From positions 1 through 52,279 of the forward strand of contig JACPRD010000001.1 of the NCBI GenBank assembly GCA_016190145.1: a DNA stretch of 52,279 nucleotides, read 5' to 3'. The translations under genes and the position numbers were made by a program. Positions within the stretch are counted from its first letter, which is position 1. Each line of letters begins with the position of its first letter. The notes below the pieces were generated by a model. That model was given only the letters and a program-made list of their open reading frames with translations. It ran no database searches and was not told where the DNA came from. This document shows, piece by piece, positions 1-8,514 of the stretch. Origin of the DNA: Planctomycetota bacterium. GTDB taxonomy: Bacteria > Planctomycetota > MHYJ01 > WSZJ01.

Positions 1-273
1 CGCCCCGGCGCCGGCCTCTCCTCCCCGCGGAAACTATTCAAGATCGGCGAAGTCATGCGCTACACCCGCCTCTCCCGCCAGACCCTCCATAACTACACCA
101 TGATGGGCCTCATCGAACCCGCCGAACGCACCGAAACCGGCCACCGCCTCTACGATGAGTCCGTCTTCAAGGTCATCGAGTGGATCGAAATGCTCAAGCG
201 CCACCACAAACTCCTCGAAGTCAAGGAGCTCATGCTCAAGAAGTTCCCGGAACACTACAAAACCCGCTCATGA
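1..273 (+). CDS. MerR-family regulator, 5' end outside window
   Basis: The frame is open from base 1, so the true start lies upstream. The visible part (about 90 residues) contains LFKIGEVMRYTRLSRQTLHN followed by YTMMGLIEPA and GHRLYDESVF, the winged helix-turn-helix pattern of MerR-type DNA-binding domains. The C-terminal helix is short and charged, and there is no effector domain. The stop overlaps the next start in ATGA, so it is probably co-transcribed with the TPR gene and the flagellar regulators downstream. The DNA-binding fold is clear; the target is unknown. Confidence 0.75.
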   Translation, partial: RPGAGLSSPRKLFKIGEVMRYTRLSRQTLHNYTMMGLIEPAERTETGHRLYDESVFKVIEWIEMLKRHHKLLEVKELMLKKFPEHYKTRS

Positions 274-2588
274 CACAGCCCGACCCCGCACCCACGCGCT
301 TCCCACGCCTCCTCCGCCGCTGGCGCGTCGCCCTCGCCGCCGCCGCCCTCGCTTCTCTTCCACTCCTCTGGTTCGTCTCCGACGTCGCCTGGTCGGGCCG
401 CGCTTCCCGCGAAGAACTCGCCGCCGCCCGCGCGGCCCTCGCCGACGGCCGGGCGCGCGAAGCCCGTCTGCGCGCGGAACACGTCCTCGCGCGCGTGGCC
501 GCCGACGCGAAGGTCCCCGGAGAGCGCCGCCAGATCGCCGCCGAAGCCGCCCTCCTCGCTTCCGAAGCCCGCCTCGAGGAACTCGCCCGGGACCGCCAGC
601 CGCCGCCGAGCGAAATCGAGTTTGCCGCGTGGCGCGCCGCGCAGGGAGCCGCGTTCGGCGGCGACGCCGCCAAGGCCGCCTGGCTCCGCCTCCGCGCCGC
701 GCGCCGCCTCCTCGAACTCGGGTTCGTCGCCGAGGCCATCGCCGAGTACGAACGCCTCGAGACCGCCCGCGCGCTCGGCGCCGACGGCGAACGCGAAATG
801 GCCATCGCCCTCGCCTCCGGCGGCCCCCTCGACCGCGAACGCGCCCTCCCCCTCCTCGAACGCCTCCTCGCCGCGAACCCGCCCCCCCGCGAGGCCGTCC
901 TCACCCGCCTCGCCCTGGGCCGCGCCCTCCTCCGCCTCGGACAACCGGCCCGCGCCTCCATGGAATTCAAGGCCGCCGCCGAACTCGCCGGCGCCGCTTC
1001 CATGGAAATCCTCGCCCAGCAGGCCCGACTCGATCAGGGCGCCGCCCTCGTCGAAGACGGCAGATTTGCCGAAGCCGTCCCGTACCTCCGCGCCCTCCTC
1101 CGCGACGGCCTCACCCGCGAAATCCGCGAAAGAGCCGGGATCGCCCTCGCGGAGGCCGACGCCGGCTCGGATGAATCCGGCCTCCCCGCCGACCTCTCCG
1201 ACCTCCGCATGCTCCCGGCTACCCCCGAAGCCCTCTTCGCCGCCCGCGCCCGCGTCGCCCACCGCCGCCTCGAAGCCGGCCGCCGCGCCGACGCCGCCTC
1301 CACATACGCCGCCGCCTTCGATCACCTCACCACCCGCCCCTTCCCCGAACACCTCGTCCCCTCCCCCCGCGTCCTCCGCGACCTCTCCCTCCTCGCGCAG
1401 TACGGCCTCGACGCCGGCGACCTCCCCGCCCTCCAGCGCGCCGCCGAAGGACTCGCCCTGTCGCTGCCGGAGAGCGAAGCGGCCCTCGAGCTCGCCGCCG
1501 CCATCGCCGCCCGCCGCGCGGCCCTCGCCGACGAGAAGGCCCGCGCCGCACGGCTCGCACGACTGCCCGCGGAGGAGACCGCCTTCGAAGCGCGCGCCCT
1601 CCACGGCCGCTCCGCCGAACTCTACCTGCAGGCCGCCGACGGACGGGCCGTGCTCAAGTCGCACTCCGTCGACAACCGCATGCTCGGCGCCCGCGAAACC
1701 TTCCGCGGCGGTTTCCACGCGACCGCGGAGCCCCTCCTCGTCCGGCTGTCCGAAGAACTCGACCTGCAGGACGACCGCGCCGTCGAGGTCCGCTGGATGC
1801 TCGCCCGCTCCCTCCAGGAACTCGGACGCCACGCGGAAGCCGTCACCGCCCTCTCGCGCTTCCTCGAACAGCACCGCGACGCCCCCCACTGGGCCCACGA
1901 CGCCTACTTCGAACTCTCCCGCTCCTTCGAACGCCTCGGCCTCTTCGAACAGGCGGAATCCACCCTCGTCGAGTTCCTCTTCCGCTACGACAACGTCACC
2001 CCCGAATCCCCCCGCTGGCGCGACGGACTCTTCGCCCTCGGCGACGTCCAGGCGCGCCTCGCGCTCGACCTGCGCGCGCGCGGCCGGGACGCCGAGGCCG
2101 CCGACCGCGCCGCGCAGGCCGAACGCAACCTCGCCGACGCCGTCCGGCGCTTCCCCACCGCCTACGACCCGCGCCTGCGCGCCGAGTACCGCCTGGGCCT
2201 GCTCGCGATGGGCCGGCGCGACTGGGCCGGCGGCGCGGAACGGTTCCGCGCGGGGCTCGGGCTCCCCGTCGCGGGCGCCGCAGCCGACACCGGCGACATC
2301 ACCCGGCGCTGTTCGCTGCTCCTGGGTGAGTGCCACTACCAGCTCGGCGAATGGTCCGAAGCCCTCTCCGCGTTCGGCCAGGCCTGGACTACCCACGGCG
2401 GCCTCGAAACCGTCCTCGCCCTCCAGCGCATGAGCGACTGCCACCTCCGCCTCGAGGACGCGCGCCAGGCGGAACGCTTCGCTCAGCGCGCCCGTGAAGC
2501 CCTCGACCAGTTCAAGGCGCGCCCGGCGGACGCGCGCGTGCAGGGCGTGGAGGAGCGGCTGCTCGAGCGGCTGGTCGCCGGGCGATGA
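270..2588 (+). CDS. membrane-anchored TPR-repeat protein
   Basis: 772 residues from the ATG at 270, chosen because it overlaps the upstream stop (ATGA) and is followed by a basic stretch and one hydrophobic segment (about residues 20-42). The rest is Ala/Leu/Arg/Glu-rich helical repeats of TPR type, with pieces such as GRALLRLGQPARASMEFKAA and LFEQAESTLVEFLFRYDNV. It is probably anchored in the inner membrane with a periplasmic protein-binding scaffold. No enzyme motif is seen. Position beside flagellar regulators suggests, but does not show, a role in motility or envelope assembly. Its last codons overlap the next start. Confidence 0.7.
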   Translation: MTQPDPAPTRFPRLLRRWRVALAAAALASLPLLWFVSDVAWSGRASREELAAARAALADGRAREARLRAEHVLARVAADAKVPGERRQIAAEAALLASEARLEELARDRQPPPSEIEFAAWRAAQGAAFGGDAAKAAWLRLRAARRLLELGFVAEAIAEYERLETARALGADGEREMAIALASGGPLDRERALPLLERLLAANPPPREAVLTRLALGRALLRLGQPARASMEFKAAAELAGAASMEILAQQARLDQGAALVEDGRFAEAVPYLRALLRDGLTREIRERAGIALAEADAGSDESGLPADLSDLRMLPATPEALFAARARVAHRRLEAGRRADAASTYAAAFDHLTTRPFPEHLVPSPRVLRDLSLLAQYGLDAGDLPALQRAAEGLALSLPESEAALELAAAIAARRAALADEKARAARLARLPAEETAFEARALHGRSAELYLQAADGRAVLKSHSVDNRMLGARETFRGGFHATAEPLLVRLSEELDLQDDRAVEVRWMLARSLQELGRHAEAVTALSRFLEQHRDAPHWAHDAYFELSRSFERLGLFEQAESTLVEFLFRYDNVTPESPRWRDGLFALGDVQARLALDLRARGRDAEAADRAAQAERNLADAVRRFPTAYDPRLRAEYRLGLLAMGRRDWAGGAERFRAGLGLPVAGAAADTGDITRRCSLLLGECHYQLGEWSEALSAFGQAWTTHGGLETVLALQRMSDCHLRLEDARQAERFAQRAREALDQFKARPADARVQGVEERLLERLVAGR

Positions 2589-3034
2589 GCGCCTCGGAGC
2601 GGGCCCGGAAGCTGGTCGACCACCTTCGCGCGCGGCGCGAGTGGTACGGACACATGGCGGAGCTGGCGCGGGAACAGAGAAGGCTCCTCGAGGAGAATCC
2701 GGACGGCCTGCTGGAGCTGCTCGAGCGCAAGAAGGCGATCCTGGCGCAGCTCGAGGCGCTGGCCGCGGGGGCGCCGGCGGTCCGCGCGGAATGGGACGAG
2801 ATTCGGCCGGAGTTGAGCGCGGAGGAAGCGGCGCCGGTGGAGGCGGAGCTCGCGGAGGTGAGCGCGGTGCTGGAGGAGGTTGTGCGCGAAGAGGAGGCGG
2901 GGCGGAAGATTGCGGAAGCGGCGCGGGCGGGGGCGGCCGGGGACATTCGCGTCGCGACCGACGCGCGGAAGGCCGCGGCCGCGTATCGGAAGCCGGCATC
3001 GACGCCGCCCAGGTTTGTCGACCGGAAGGAGTAG
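2585..3034 (+). CDS. FlgN-like flagellar chaperone (tentative)
   Basis: 149 residues, almost entirely helical and highly charged. The N-terminal half (HLRARREWYGHMAELAREQR, then LLELLERKKAILAQLEAL) has the pattern of the FlgN family: a long helix followed by a turn and the KK-ILxxLE heptads. FlgN proteins bind hook-filament junction proteins in the cytoplasm before export. Length fits the family. The start overlaps the TPR gene stop, and the histidine kinase gene follows after a short repeat-filled spacer. The assignment rests on pattern and context only; another coiled-coil protein is possible. Confidence 0.5.
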   Translation: MSASERARKLVDHLRARREWYGHMAELAREQRRLLEENPDGLLELLERKKAILAQLEALAAGAPAVRAEWDEIRPELSAEEAAPVEAELAEVSAVLEEVVREEEAGRKIAEAARAGAAGDIRVATDARKAAAAYRKPASTPPRFVDRKE

Positions 3035-3044
3035 GACCCAGGTC

Positions 3045-3137
3045 CGTCCCTTTACCTTTACCTTCCCCTTTACCTTCCCCTGCCCTTCCCTTCGTCCAGG
3101 GGAAGGCAAAGGGGAAGGTAAAGGAAAAGGGAAGGAC
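3045..3137. repeat. word-type inverted repeat (CCTTTACCTTCC family)
   Basis: The left arm (about 3045-3084) is an all-pyrimidine run of repeated ACCTTTACCTTCC-like words. The right arm (about 3099-3137) is its purine complement, with a short loop around CTTCGTCC. The right arm abuts the kinase start at 3138 and also supplies its purine-rich ribosome-binding site. Confidence 0.8.
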
Positions 3138-3953
3138 ATGCCTGAGACCAAACCTGACATGCAGTCGCTGATGGACCTCATGCGCTCGTTCAACGAGACG
3201 AGCGAGCGGCTGCGCGTTTCCCACGATGCGCTGCAGCAGCGCGTCGCGGAGCTCACCCGCGAACTCGAGGAGAAGAACCGCGAACTGGCCCGCAAAAGCC
3301 GCCTCGCGCTCATCGGCGAAATGGCCGCGTGCCTCGCCCATGAAATCCGCAATCCGCTCGGCGGCATCCAGATCTGGGCCTCCCTTCTCGAAAACGACCT
3401 GCCCGCCGCCGGCGAATCGCGCCGCGTGCTGGAGAAAATGATGGACGGCCTGCGCGGGCTCGACACGCTCGTCGAGGAGATGCTGGCGTTCGCGCGGGAC
3501 GTCAAGCCTGAAAAGCGGGCGTGCGACCTGGGAGAGATCGTGGAGGAAGCGCTCTCGGCCGCGGGCCCCGAGCTCTCCCGCCGCGCCGCGACCGTCGCGC
3601 GCGACCTGCCGCGGCCCCTTCCCGTCGACGCCGACCCCGCCATGCTCTCGCGCGTGTTCCTCAACATCGCGTTGAACGCCGCACAGGCCATGCCCCAGGA
3701 CGGCCGCCTCGACGTCTCCGCCGCGCGCGCCGGCGGCCGCGTCCGCGCCGTCTTCCGCGACAACGGCGCCGGCATCTCCGCCGAAGCCCTGCCGAAGCTG
3801 TTCACGCCCTTCTACACCAACCGCTCCCGCGGCACCGGCCTCGGCCTCGCCATCGCCCACCGCATCGTCGAGGCCCACGGCGGCACGATCTCGGGCGCCA
3901 ACCACCCCGCCGGCGGCGCCGTCTTCACCGTCGACCTCCCGGAGCGCTCATGA
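3138..3953 (+). CDS. cytoplasmic two-component sensor histidine kinase
   Basis: 271 residues from the ATG at 3138, which follows a purine-rich SD inside the repeat right arm. An N-terminal coiled coil (about 20-55) leads into a dimerisation domain with the phospho-acceptor His68 in LAHEIRNPLGG. A HATPase domain follows, with an N box (NIALNAAQAM), DNGAGIS and GTGLGLAIAHR. There is no transmembrane or periplasmic sensor, so it reads an internal signal. This is the arrangement of FlrB/FleS/AtoS-type kinases that pair with flagellar sigma-54 activators. The stop overlaps the response regulator start (ATGA), so the two are probably partners. Confidence 0.9.
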   Translation: MPETKPDMQSLMDLMRSFNETSERLRVSHDALQQRVAELTRELEEKNRELARKSRLALIGEMAACLAHEIRNPLGGIQIWASLLENDLPAAGESRRVLEKMMDGLRGLDTLVEEMLAFARDVKPEKRACDLGEIVEEALSAAGPELSRRAATVARDLPRPLPVDADPAMLSRVFLNIALNAAQAMPQDGRLDVSAARAGGRVRAVFRDNGAGISAEALPKLFTPFYTNRSRGTGLGLAIAHRIVEAHGGTISGANHPAGGAVFTVDLPERS

Positions 3954-5251
3954 GCCGCATCCTCCTCGTCGAAGACACGCCGATCATGCGGGAGTCCGTG
4001 ACGGAGGCGCTCTCGCGCGCGGGGCACGAGGTGCGGGCGTTCGGGGACGGGCGGGAGGCGCTGGAGGAGGCGCGGCGGTGGGCGCCGGAACTGGCGGTGA
4101 CGGATCTCAAGATGGCGCCGCTGGGGGGGATGGAGGTACTGGAGGAGGTGCTGAAACTGCACCCGGGGCTGCCGGTGATCGTCATGACCGCCTACGGGAC
4201 GGTCGAAACCGCGGTCGAAGCCATGAAAAAAGGGGCCTTTCACTATATCCAGAAGCCGTTCAAGGCGCAGGAGCTCGACCTGCTGGTGAAGCGAGCGCTG
4301 GAGCACGGCCGGCTGGCGCGCGAGAACGAGGCGCTGCGCGCGCAGGTGGCGGCGGAACGGGTGGAGGTCGTGGGATTGAAAGGCGTGCGCGATCTGGTGA
4401 AGAAGATCGCGGCGACCGAGGCCACGGTCCTGATCACGGGCGAGACGGGCAGCGGCAAGGAGGTCATCGCGCGCTCCATTCACCTCGAGTCGCCGCGCGC
4501 CGCGGGCCCGTTCCTCGCCGTGAACTGCGCCGCGCTCTCCGCCGGCCTCCTCGAAAGCGAACTGTTCGGCCACGAAAAAGGAGCGTTCACCGGCGCCGAC
4601 CGCCCGCGCAAGGGCCGCTTCGAACTCGCCGAGGGCGGCACCCTCCTCCTCGACGAAGTCAGCGAGATCGACACCAACCTCCAGGCCAAGCTCCTGCGCG
4701 TCCTCCAGGAACGCACCTTCGAGCGCGTCGGCTCTTCCCTGCCCCGCCGCGCCGACGTTCGCGTCGTCGCGACCACGAATCGCGATCTCAAGGCCGAGAT
4801 ATCGAAAGGCCGTTTTCGCGAAGATCTCTTCTATAGGCTGAACGTCGTCCCGATCGCCGTCCCTCCCCTGCGCGACCGCCTCGACGACCTGGAGCCTCTC
4901 GGCGCGCATTTCCTCCGCGGCCGCAAGAGGCTCGACCGGGAGGCCGTTGACGCGCTGCGTCGTTACCGCTGGCCGGGCAACGTGCGCGAACTCTTCAACG
5001 TCCTGGAGCGGGCGTGCGTGCTGGTCCCGGGCGACACGATCCAGGCGGCAGATCTGCGGCCGTGGCTGGCTACCGGAACGGAACCTACTGCCGCCGCCCC
5101 GACGCTCGACGGCCTCACCATGGACGAAATCGAAAAGCGCGCCATCGCCGCCACTCTCGCTAAATTCGGCGGCAACCGCCAGAAAACCGCCGCGGCCCTG
5201 GATATCGCGGAGCGGACGCTGCGGGACAAGATCCGGAAGTGGGGACTGTAA
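3950..5251 (+). CDS. NtrC-family sigma-54-dependent response regulator
   Basis: 433 residues. The receiver domain (1-120) has acidic E8/D9 and the likely phospho-acceptor D52 (VTDLKMAP). The AAA+ domain has Walker A GETGSGKE (164-171), the sigma-54 contact loop GAFTGA (211-216), Walker B TLLLDEVSEI and the arginine-finger region FREDLFYRLNV. The C-terminal Fis-type helix-turn-helix is GGNRQKTAAALDIAERTLRD. All the parts of an active sigma-54 activator are present, as in FlrC/FleR/FlgR. With the kinase it probably controls middle flagellar genes. I found no clear -24/-12 promoter in this window, so its targets are unproven. Confidence 0.92.
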   Translation: MSRILLVEDTPIMRESVTEALSRAGHEVRAFGDGREALEEARRWAPELAVTDLKMAPLGGMEVLEEVLKLHPGLPVIVMTAYGTVETAVEAMKKGAFHYIQKPFKAQELDLLVKRALEHGRLARENEALRAQVAAERVEVVGLKGVRDLVKKIAATEATVLITGETGSGKEVIARSIHLESPRAAGPFLAVNCAALSAGLLESELFGHEKGAFTGADRPRKGRFELAEGGTLLLDEVSEIDTNLQAKLLRVLQERTFERVGSSLPRRADVRVVATTNRDLKAEISKGRFREDLFYRLNVVPIAVPPLRDRLDDLEPLGAHFLRGRKRLDREAVDALRRYRWPGNVRELFNVLERACVLVPGDTIQAADLRPWLATGTEPTAAAPTLDGLTMDEIEKRAIAATLAKFGGNRQKTAAALDIAERTLRDKIRKWGL

Positions 5252-5288
5252 TCCGGCGCGCTTGACCCTCCGCGGCGACCGGCCTAGC

Positions 5289-5534
5289 ATGACGCTCATG
5301 GCTGATCCACACGCCGCCGCTCAGCCCGAATTCCCTGTCGAAGATGCGACCGACGCCATGCGCGCCTGGGCAGACCTCTGCGACTTCGGGATGCGGATGG
5401 CGCTTTCGACGGAACACGGGACCCCTGAGGAAATCGAGGCGGCTTGGGAGGCCTGGGTCCGGGGGCTGGAGCGCGAGAATCGCGAGCGGGACCTGGCCTG
5501 GGAGCGGATGGCGGCAAAGCCGGCGGTGAAGTGA
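5289..5534 (+). CDS. small acidic protein, partner of nucleotidyltransferase
   Basis: 81 residues from the ATG at 5289 (an alternative ATG at 5298 gives 78). It is rich in Trp, Glu, Ala and Met (AMRAWADLCDFGMRM, AAWEAWVRGLERENRERD) and predicted helical. The stop shares one base with the start of the nucleotidyltransferase (TGATG). A short helical protein directly before an AbiEii/DUF6036-like nucleotidyltransferase recurs at 24850-25411 in this window. This fits a two-gene toxin-antitoxin-like module, but I do not recognise the family. Confidence 0.6.
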   Translation: MTLMADPHAAAQPEFPVEDATDAMRAWADLCDFGMRMALSTEHGTPEEIEAAWEAWVRGLERENRERDLAWERMAAKPAVK

Positions 5535-6106
5535 TGGGCGGGCCGATCCTGGAGGCACTCGGCATTCTGGCGGAAGCGCTCACCGCGATCCGTGCACGTT
5601 TCACGCTGATCGGCGGCGCGGCCATGCCCGCGTGGGGACATGATCGTTCGACGCGCGACGTGGACGTGATTGTCCTGGTGAATCCGGCCGACGAGAAGGA
5701 CTGGATCGCGCGGATCGTGGAGACTCTTCGCGCGCGCGGCTTCGCCCACATGGACCGTGCCGACCGCAAGCGGCTCGACGAGGGCCTCCTCCTCCACGCC
5801 TGGTTCCCGTTGCGCCCGAATCCCGTGTCGCTCCGGGTAGACATCTTTCTGGCGCAGGACCCATTCCGCGCGGAGGCGATCCGTCGCGCCCGCCCCCGGA
5901 AGGTCGACGGGTTCGAGGTCCCCGTCGCCTCCTGCGAGGATCTTGTGCTCCTGAAATGCAAGGCCGCTCGCCCGATCGACCTGGCGGACGCCCGCGCGCT
6001 GGTGGAGGCCAACACCGCGCAGCTTGACCGGGAGTACCTGGGAAAATGGGCGGAAGAACTGGGGCTCACCGAACGCCCGTGGGAGGCGGGAGGGAAGAAG
6101 CGATGA
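5534..6106 (+). CDS. nucleotidyltransferase (AbiEii/DUF6036-like)
   Basis: 190 residues. The N-terminal half has the nucleotidyltransferase core: a glycine turn in FTLIGGAAMPAWG, then RSTRDVDVIV, whose two Asp residues should bind metal, then a third acidic strand LRVDIF. The conserved C-terminal motif SCEDLVLLKCKA follows. Proteins of this type are often mobile defence or toxin-antitoxin components that modify RNA or proteins with NMPs; the substrate here is unknown. It is translationally coupled to the small protein upstream and to the exported protein downstream (ATGA overlap at 6103). Confidence 0.8.
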   Translation: MGGPILEALGILAEALTAIRARFTLIGGAAMPAWGHDRSTRDVDVIVLVNPADEKDWIARIVETLRARGFAHMDRADRKRLDEGLLLHAWFPLRPNPVSLRVDIFLAQDPFRAEAIRRARPRKVDGFEVPVASCEDLVLLKCKAARPIDLADARALVEANTAQLDREYLGKWAEELGLTERPWEAGGKKR

Positions 6107-6909
6107 CGGGTCCACTTCGACCTCTCGCGGTCGCGTTTCTCGCCGCGCTCCCCGGCCTGACGGGCGCCGAGGAGCCGGCGCGGCTCTTCTGGAAGTTCCA
6201 GGAAGGGCAGTCGATCCACATCGAGCTGAAAACGCTTCGTGAAACGACAAGCGAGTCGGGGGGCATGAAACACACGCTGCGGACGGAGTTCGCGATCGTG
6301 GCGGAGCTGAACATCCGGGAAGCCGAGGAAATCGACTGGAACGGGACGGAGCCGGCGAAGCTGCCGGCGAAGGGGGAGATCCTGTTCACGTCGATTCTCG
6401 GTTCGGTCCGAAGCGGGGACGAGCCTGCGAAGGAGGTGAAGGAAACCGAGGAGTCGCTGAAAGACTCGAAGGTGGCCTTCACGATCGCGACGGACGGACG
6501 GCTGGAGGCCGACGAGAAGGCGCTCGCGAAGATCCACGCGCACCTGCCGCCGTGCTTCGCGGGTCTGTTCATCCTGATCCCGCGCCGCGAGATCAAGCCG
6601 GGCGAGACGTGGACCGAGGAGGGTACGCCGGTCTCCTGGAACCACAAGTACGACTCCGTGGCCGAAGTCGACGGGCGCAGGATCGCGACCTTTACGGCGG
6701 AGGCGCGGGACGGAAAAGCAGCCGGGTCGTTGTCGGCGTGCAAGGCGCACGGCGTGAGCCGCATGACGTTTGACATCGCGGCCGGCTACGCGCCCTCGGT
6801 CTCGTTCGTCCTCGACGCGAGCTGGGTGAACGACGACGGCGGCGGCGCTTCGACGAAGGTCAACACACACGAGGAGAACACGCTCAAGGTCGTGCGGCGG
6901 ATGCGGTGA
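6103..6909 (+). CDS. exported protein of unknown function
   Basis: 268 residues from the ATG at 6103, which overlaps the nucleotidyltransferase stop. The N-terminus is a signal peptide (PLAVAFLAALPGLTGA, cleavage near residue 24). The mature part is beta-rich with regularly spaced Thr/Glu strands and an opening LFWKFQEGQSIHIELKT, a pattern I associate with DUF6263-like secreted proteins. No catalytic motif is visible. It looks envelope-located. The link to the upstream gene may be only positional. Confidence 0.6.
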   Translation: MTGPLRPLAVAFLAALPGLTGAEEPARLFWKFQEGQSIHIELKTLRETTSESGGMKHTLRTEFAIVAELNIREAEEIDWNGTEPAKLPAKGEILFTSILGSVRSGDEPAKEVKETEESLKDSKVAFTIATDGRLEADEKALAKIHAHLPPCFAGLFILIPRREIKPGETWTEEGTPVSWNHKYDSVAEVDGRRIATFTAEARDGKAAGSLSACKAHGVSRMTFDIAAGYAPSVSFVLDASWVNDDGGGASTKVNTHEENTLKVVRRMR

Positions 6910-6965
6910 GGGTGTGCAGAGTTGGCGCCTTGACGGAAGACTCTAGTCCCACGCTCGCGGAAGCC

Positions 6966-7109
6966 CTACGGGAGATTCGCCCTCACATTGTCCGCCACGA
7001 GCCGTGACATGCTGGACCCGGACCTGCGCGCCGCGGACTTGAGGGCCTTGAAGACGTTTTTGGGCAGGTTGGGCTTGGTCTGCACGGCCAGGGAGTCGCT
7101 GGTCTGCAC
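6966..7109 (-). CDS. orphan ribbon-helix-helix (antitoxin-like) protein
   Basis: 47 residues from a GTG at 7109; an in-frame stop at the palindrome leaves no earlier start. The sequence reads LPKNVFKALKSAARRSGSSM then SRLVADNVRANLP, the beta-strand plus two-helix pattern of CopG/MetJ-type DNA-binding antitoxins. A perfect 22-bp palindrome lies one base upstream of the start, as expected for an autoregulated ribbon-helix-helix gene. I find no toxin next to it. It is short, so coding status needs comparative support. Confidence 0.55.
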   Translation of the reverse strand: MQTSDSLAVQTKPNLPKNVFKALKSAARRSGSSMSRLVADNVRANLP

Positions 7110-7110
7110 A

Positions 7111-7132
7111 AGTTATACATGCATGTATAACT
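7111..7132. promoter_or_regulatory. perfect 22-bp AT-rich palindrome, probable operator
   Basis: An uninterrupted palindrome with half-site AGTTATACATG. It is AT-rich in a very GC-rich context and contains TATAAC/TATACA -10-like hexamers on each strand. It ends one base before the GTG of the ribbon-helix-helix gene. This is the size and placement of an autoregulatory operator for a dimeric or tetrameric regulator. Confidence 0.65.
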
Positions 7133-7242
7133 TCTACACTCCGAGGGAAAGCCCGTCGTGAAAGGTGGAACGGCCCCCGGAAGCAGTCTGATTGCCCTGG
7201 CTTCCCCGCTACTGGAATGCCAGGCGTAGTCGAAGTCCGCTG

Positions 7243-8451
7243 CTATTTGCCGCAGGTCCGAAGCGCCGCCTTCGCAGCCCTCTCCGTCGGCCCGAACCCG
7301 CACGACGCGGCCTTCTCGAGAGCGGCGGCGTCCTCCGGCTTGCCGACGCGCGAGAGACCGGCGGCGGCGAACGCGCCTGCGCGCGTCTTCGGGCGGGCCT
7401 TGAGGACCTCGAGGAGCGTCTCGCGGCCGTACTCGAAGTCGAGGGCGCCGATGAAACGGACCGCGCGCTCGGCGGACAGCTCGGTGCCGTCCTCGGCGGC
7501 CTTGAGGACCGTGGCGCGAACGCCGTCGGGGTCGAGGTGGGCGCGGACCTGGGCGGAGACGGCCCAGCGGAACAGGCAGCCGGGCTCCTTGTCGGCGTAG
7601 AGGTGGGTGTTGAGGACGGCCAGGGTCATGCGGCCGTAGGCGAACCGGCCGTCGCCGGGAACGACGGGCATCATTTCGGGGACGGCGGCGTCGATGGCCT
7701 GGCCCAGGCGCGCGGCGACGTTGGCGTCGGCGGCCTCGGCGGCGAGTTTGTCGAGAACCGGCGCAACCGCGAGGCCGAATTCCCTCGAGAACTCGATCAG
7801 CTTCTTCGTGCCGTCGTCGCGCGTCGCGGGGGCCTCCACGAGCTTGACCAGCTCGTCGAGGCGCTTGCGGGCCGTTTCGGGAAGCGCCTCGTCGCCGCCG
7901 CGGAGGCGCGGGACCATGGGGGCGCCGTCGATGCGGATCTCGGCGCCGAGGCCGTGCGGGCCGCCGTCGTTGATGCCCTTCACTGCGATCACGTTTTTCC
8001 CCTCGCGCAGCCACGGGGTGAGATCGAGAAACACCGCGCAGCCGCGGTGGCCCCACTGGCCGGTCCAGGTCTCGTAGCTGTCCGCCTGTTCCCCGTTCAC
8101 CCAGACGTGCGCGTGGTCGTCGGCGACGTAGAGCATCTCGGCGCGGCGCCAGCCGGCAGGGACGTCGAGGGTGTGGCGGAAGAGGCAGGACTTGCTGCCG
8201 CCGGTGGCGTCGACCCAGATCCACTGCGCCTTGGAAGCGAAGCCGAGGGTATTGGGGAGTTTGTAGTGGTCGCCGTGGGCGTCGGGGCCCTGGACGGGGA
8301 CGGCGGGGGTCCAGGCCGTATCGTCAAAGTCGGTGTCGGCCCAGCCGGCGGGTTCGGAGGCGGAGCATTTCCAGGAGGTGTCGGTGAGGACAACGGTGCC
8401 CTGGGCGAGGCACAGGCCCGCGCAGGAGAGGAGGGCGAGGAGGGTTCTCAT
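7243..8451 (-). CDS. secreted protein with carbohydrate-binding-like fold and HEAT-like repeats
   Basis: 402 residues from the ATG at 8451, chosen because it begins a clean signal peptide (MRTLLALLSCAGLCLAQ); two in-frame ATGs upstream lie outside it. The N-terminal half (about 20-190) has a jelly-roll pattern of glycosidase accessory domains: WADTDFDDTAWTPA, QWIWVDATGG, HVWVNGEQ and LTPWLREGKNVIAVKG. The C-terminal half is Ala-rich helical repeats, HEAT/armadillo-like (GRETLLEVLKARPKTRAGAF). There is no catalytic domain. It probably acts outside the inner membrane in glycan or protein binding. It is transcribed away from flgB. Confidence 0.65.
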   Translation of the reverse strand: MRTLLALLSCAGLCLAQGTVVLTDTSWKCSASEPAGWADTDFDDTAWTPAVPVQGPDAHGDHYKLPNTLGFASKAQWIWVDATGGSKSCLFRHTLDVPAGWRRAEMLYVADDHAHVWVNGEQADSYETWTGQWGHRGCAVFLDLTPWLREGKNVIAVKGINDGGPHGLGAEIRIDGAPMVPRLRGGDEALPETARKRLDELVKLVEAPATRDDGTKKLIEFSREFGLAVAPVLDKLAAEAADANVAARLGQAIDAAVPEMMPVVPGDGRFAYGRMTLAVLNTHLYADKEPGCLFRWAVSAQVRAHLDPDGVRATVLKAAEDGTELSAERAVRFIGALDFEYGRETLLEVLKARPKTRAGAFAAAGLSRVGKPEDAAALEKAASCGFGPTERAAKAALRTCGK

Positions 8452-8514
8452 GGGGATTTGGATGCGGGATCGGCTCATGGCGTTCCAAGAATCCGGGGGC
8501 GCCGCCCGCCTTAC

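Noticed and set aside
255..3905. Very long open frame on the - strand opposite the TPR, FlgN-like and kinase genes
   Set aside because: It is a mirror of GC-rich coding on the + strand. Its translation is low-complexity Gly/Glu/Ala/Arg, and the + strand genes have clear domains and ATGA junctions.
7133..7242. Toxin gene partner upstream of the ribbon-helix-helix gene
   Set aside because: No frame with a start codon and a recognisable toxin fold is present in these 110 nt.
6983..8224. Long - strand frame of 413 codons overlapping the secreted protein gene
   Set aside because: It reads Arg/Pro-rich nonsense in a different frame from the signal-peptide protein at 7243-8451.
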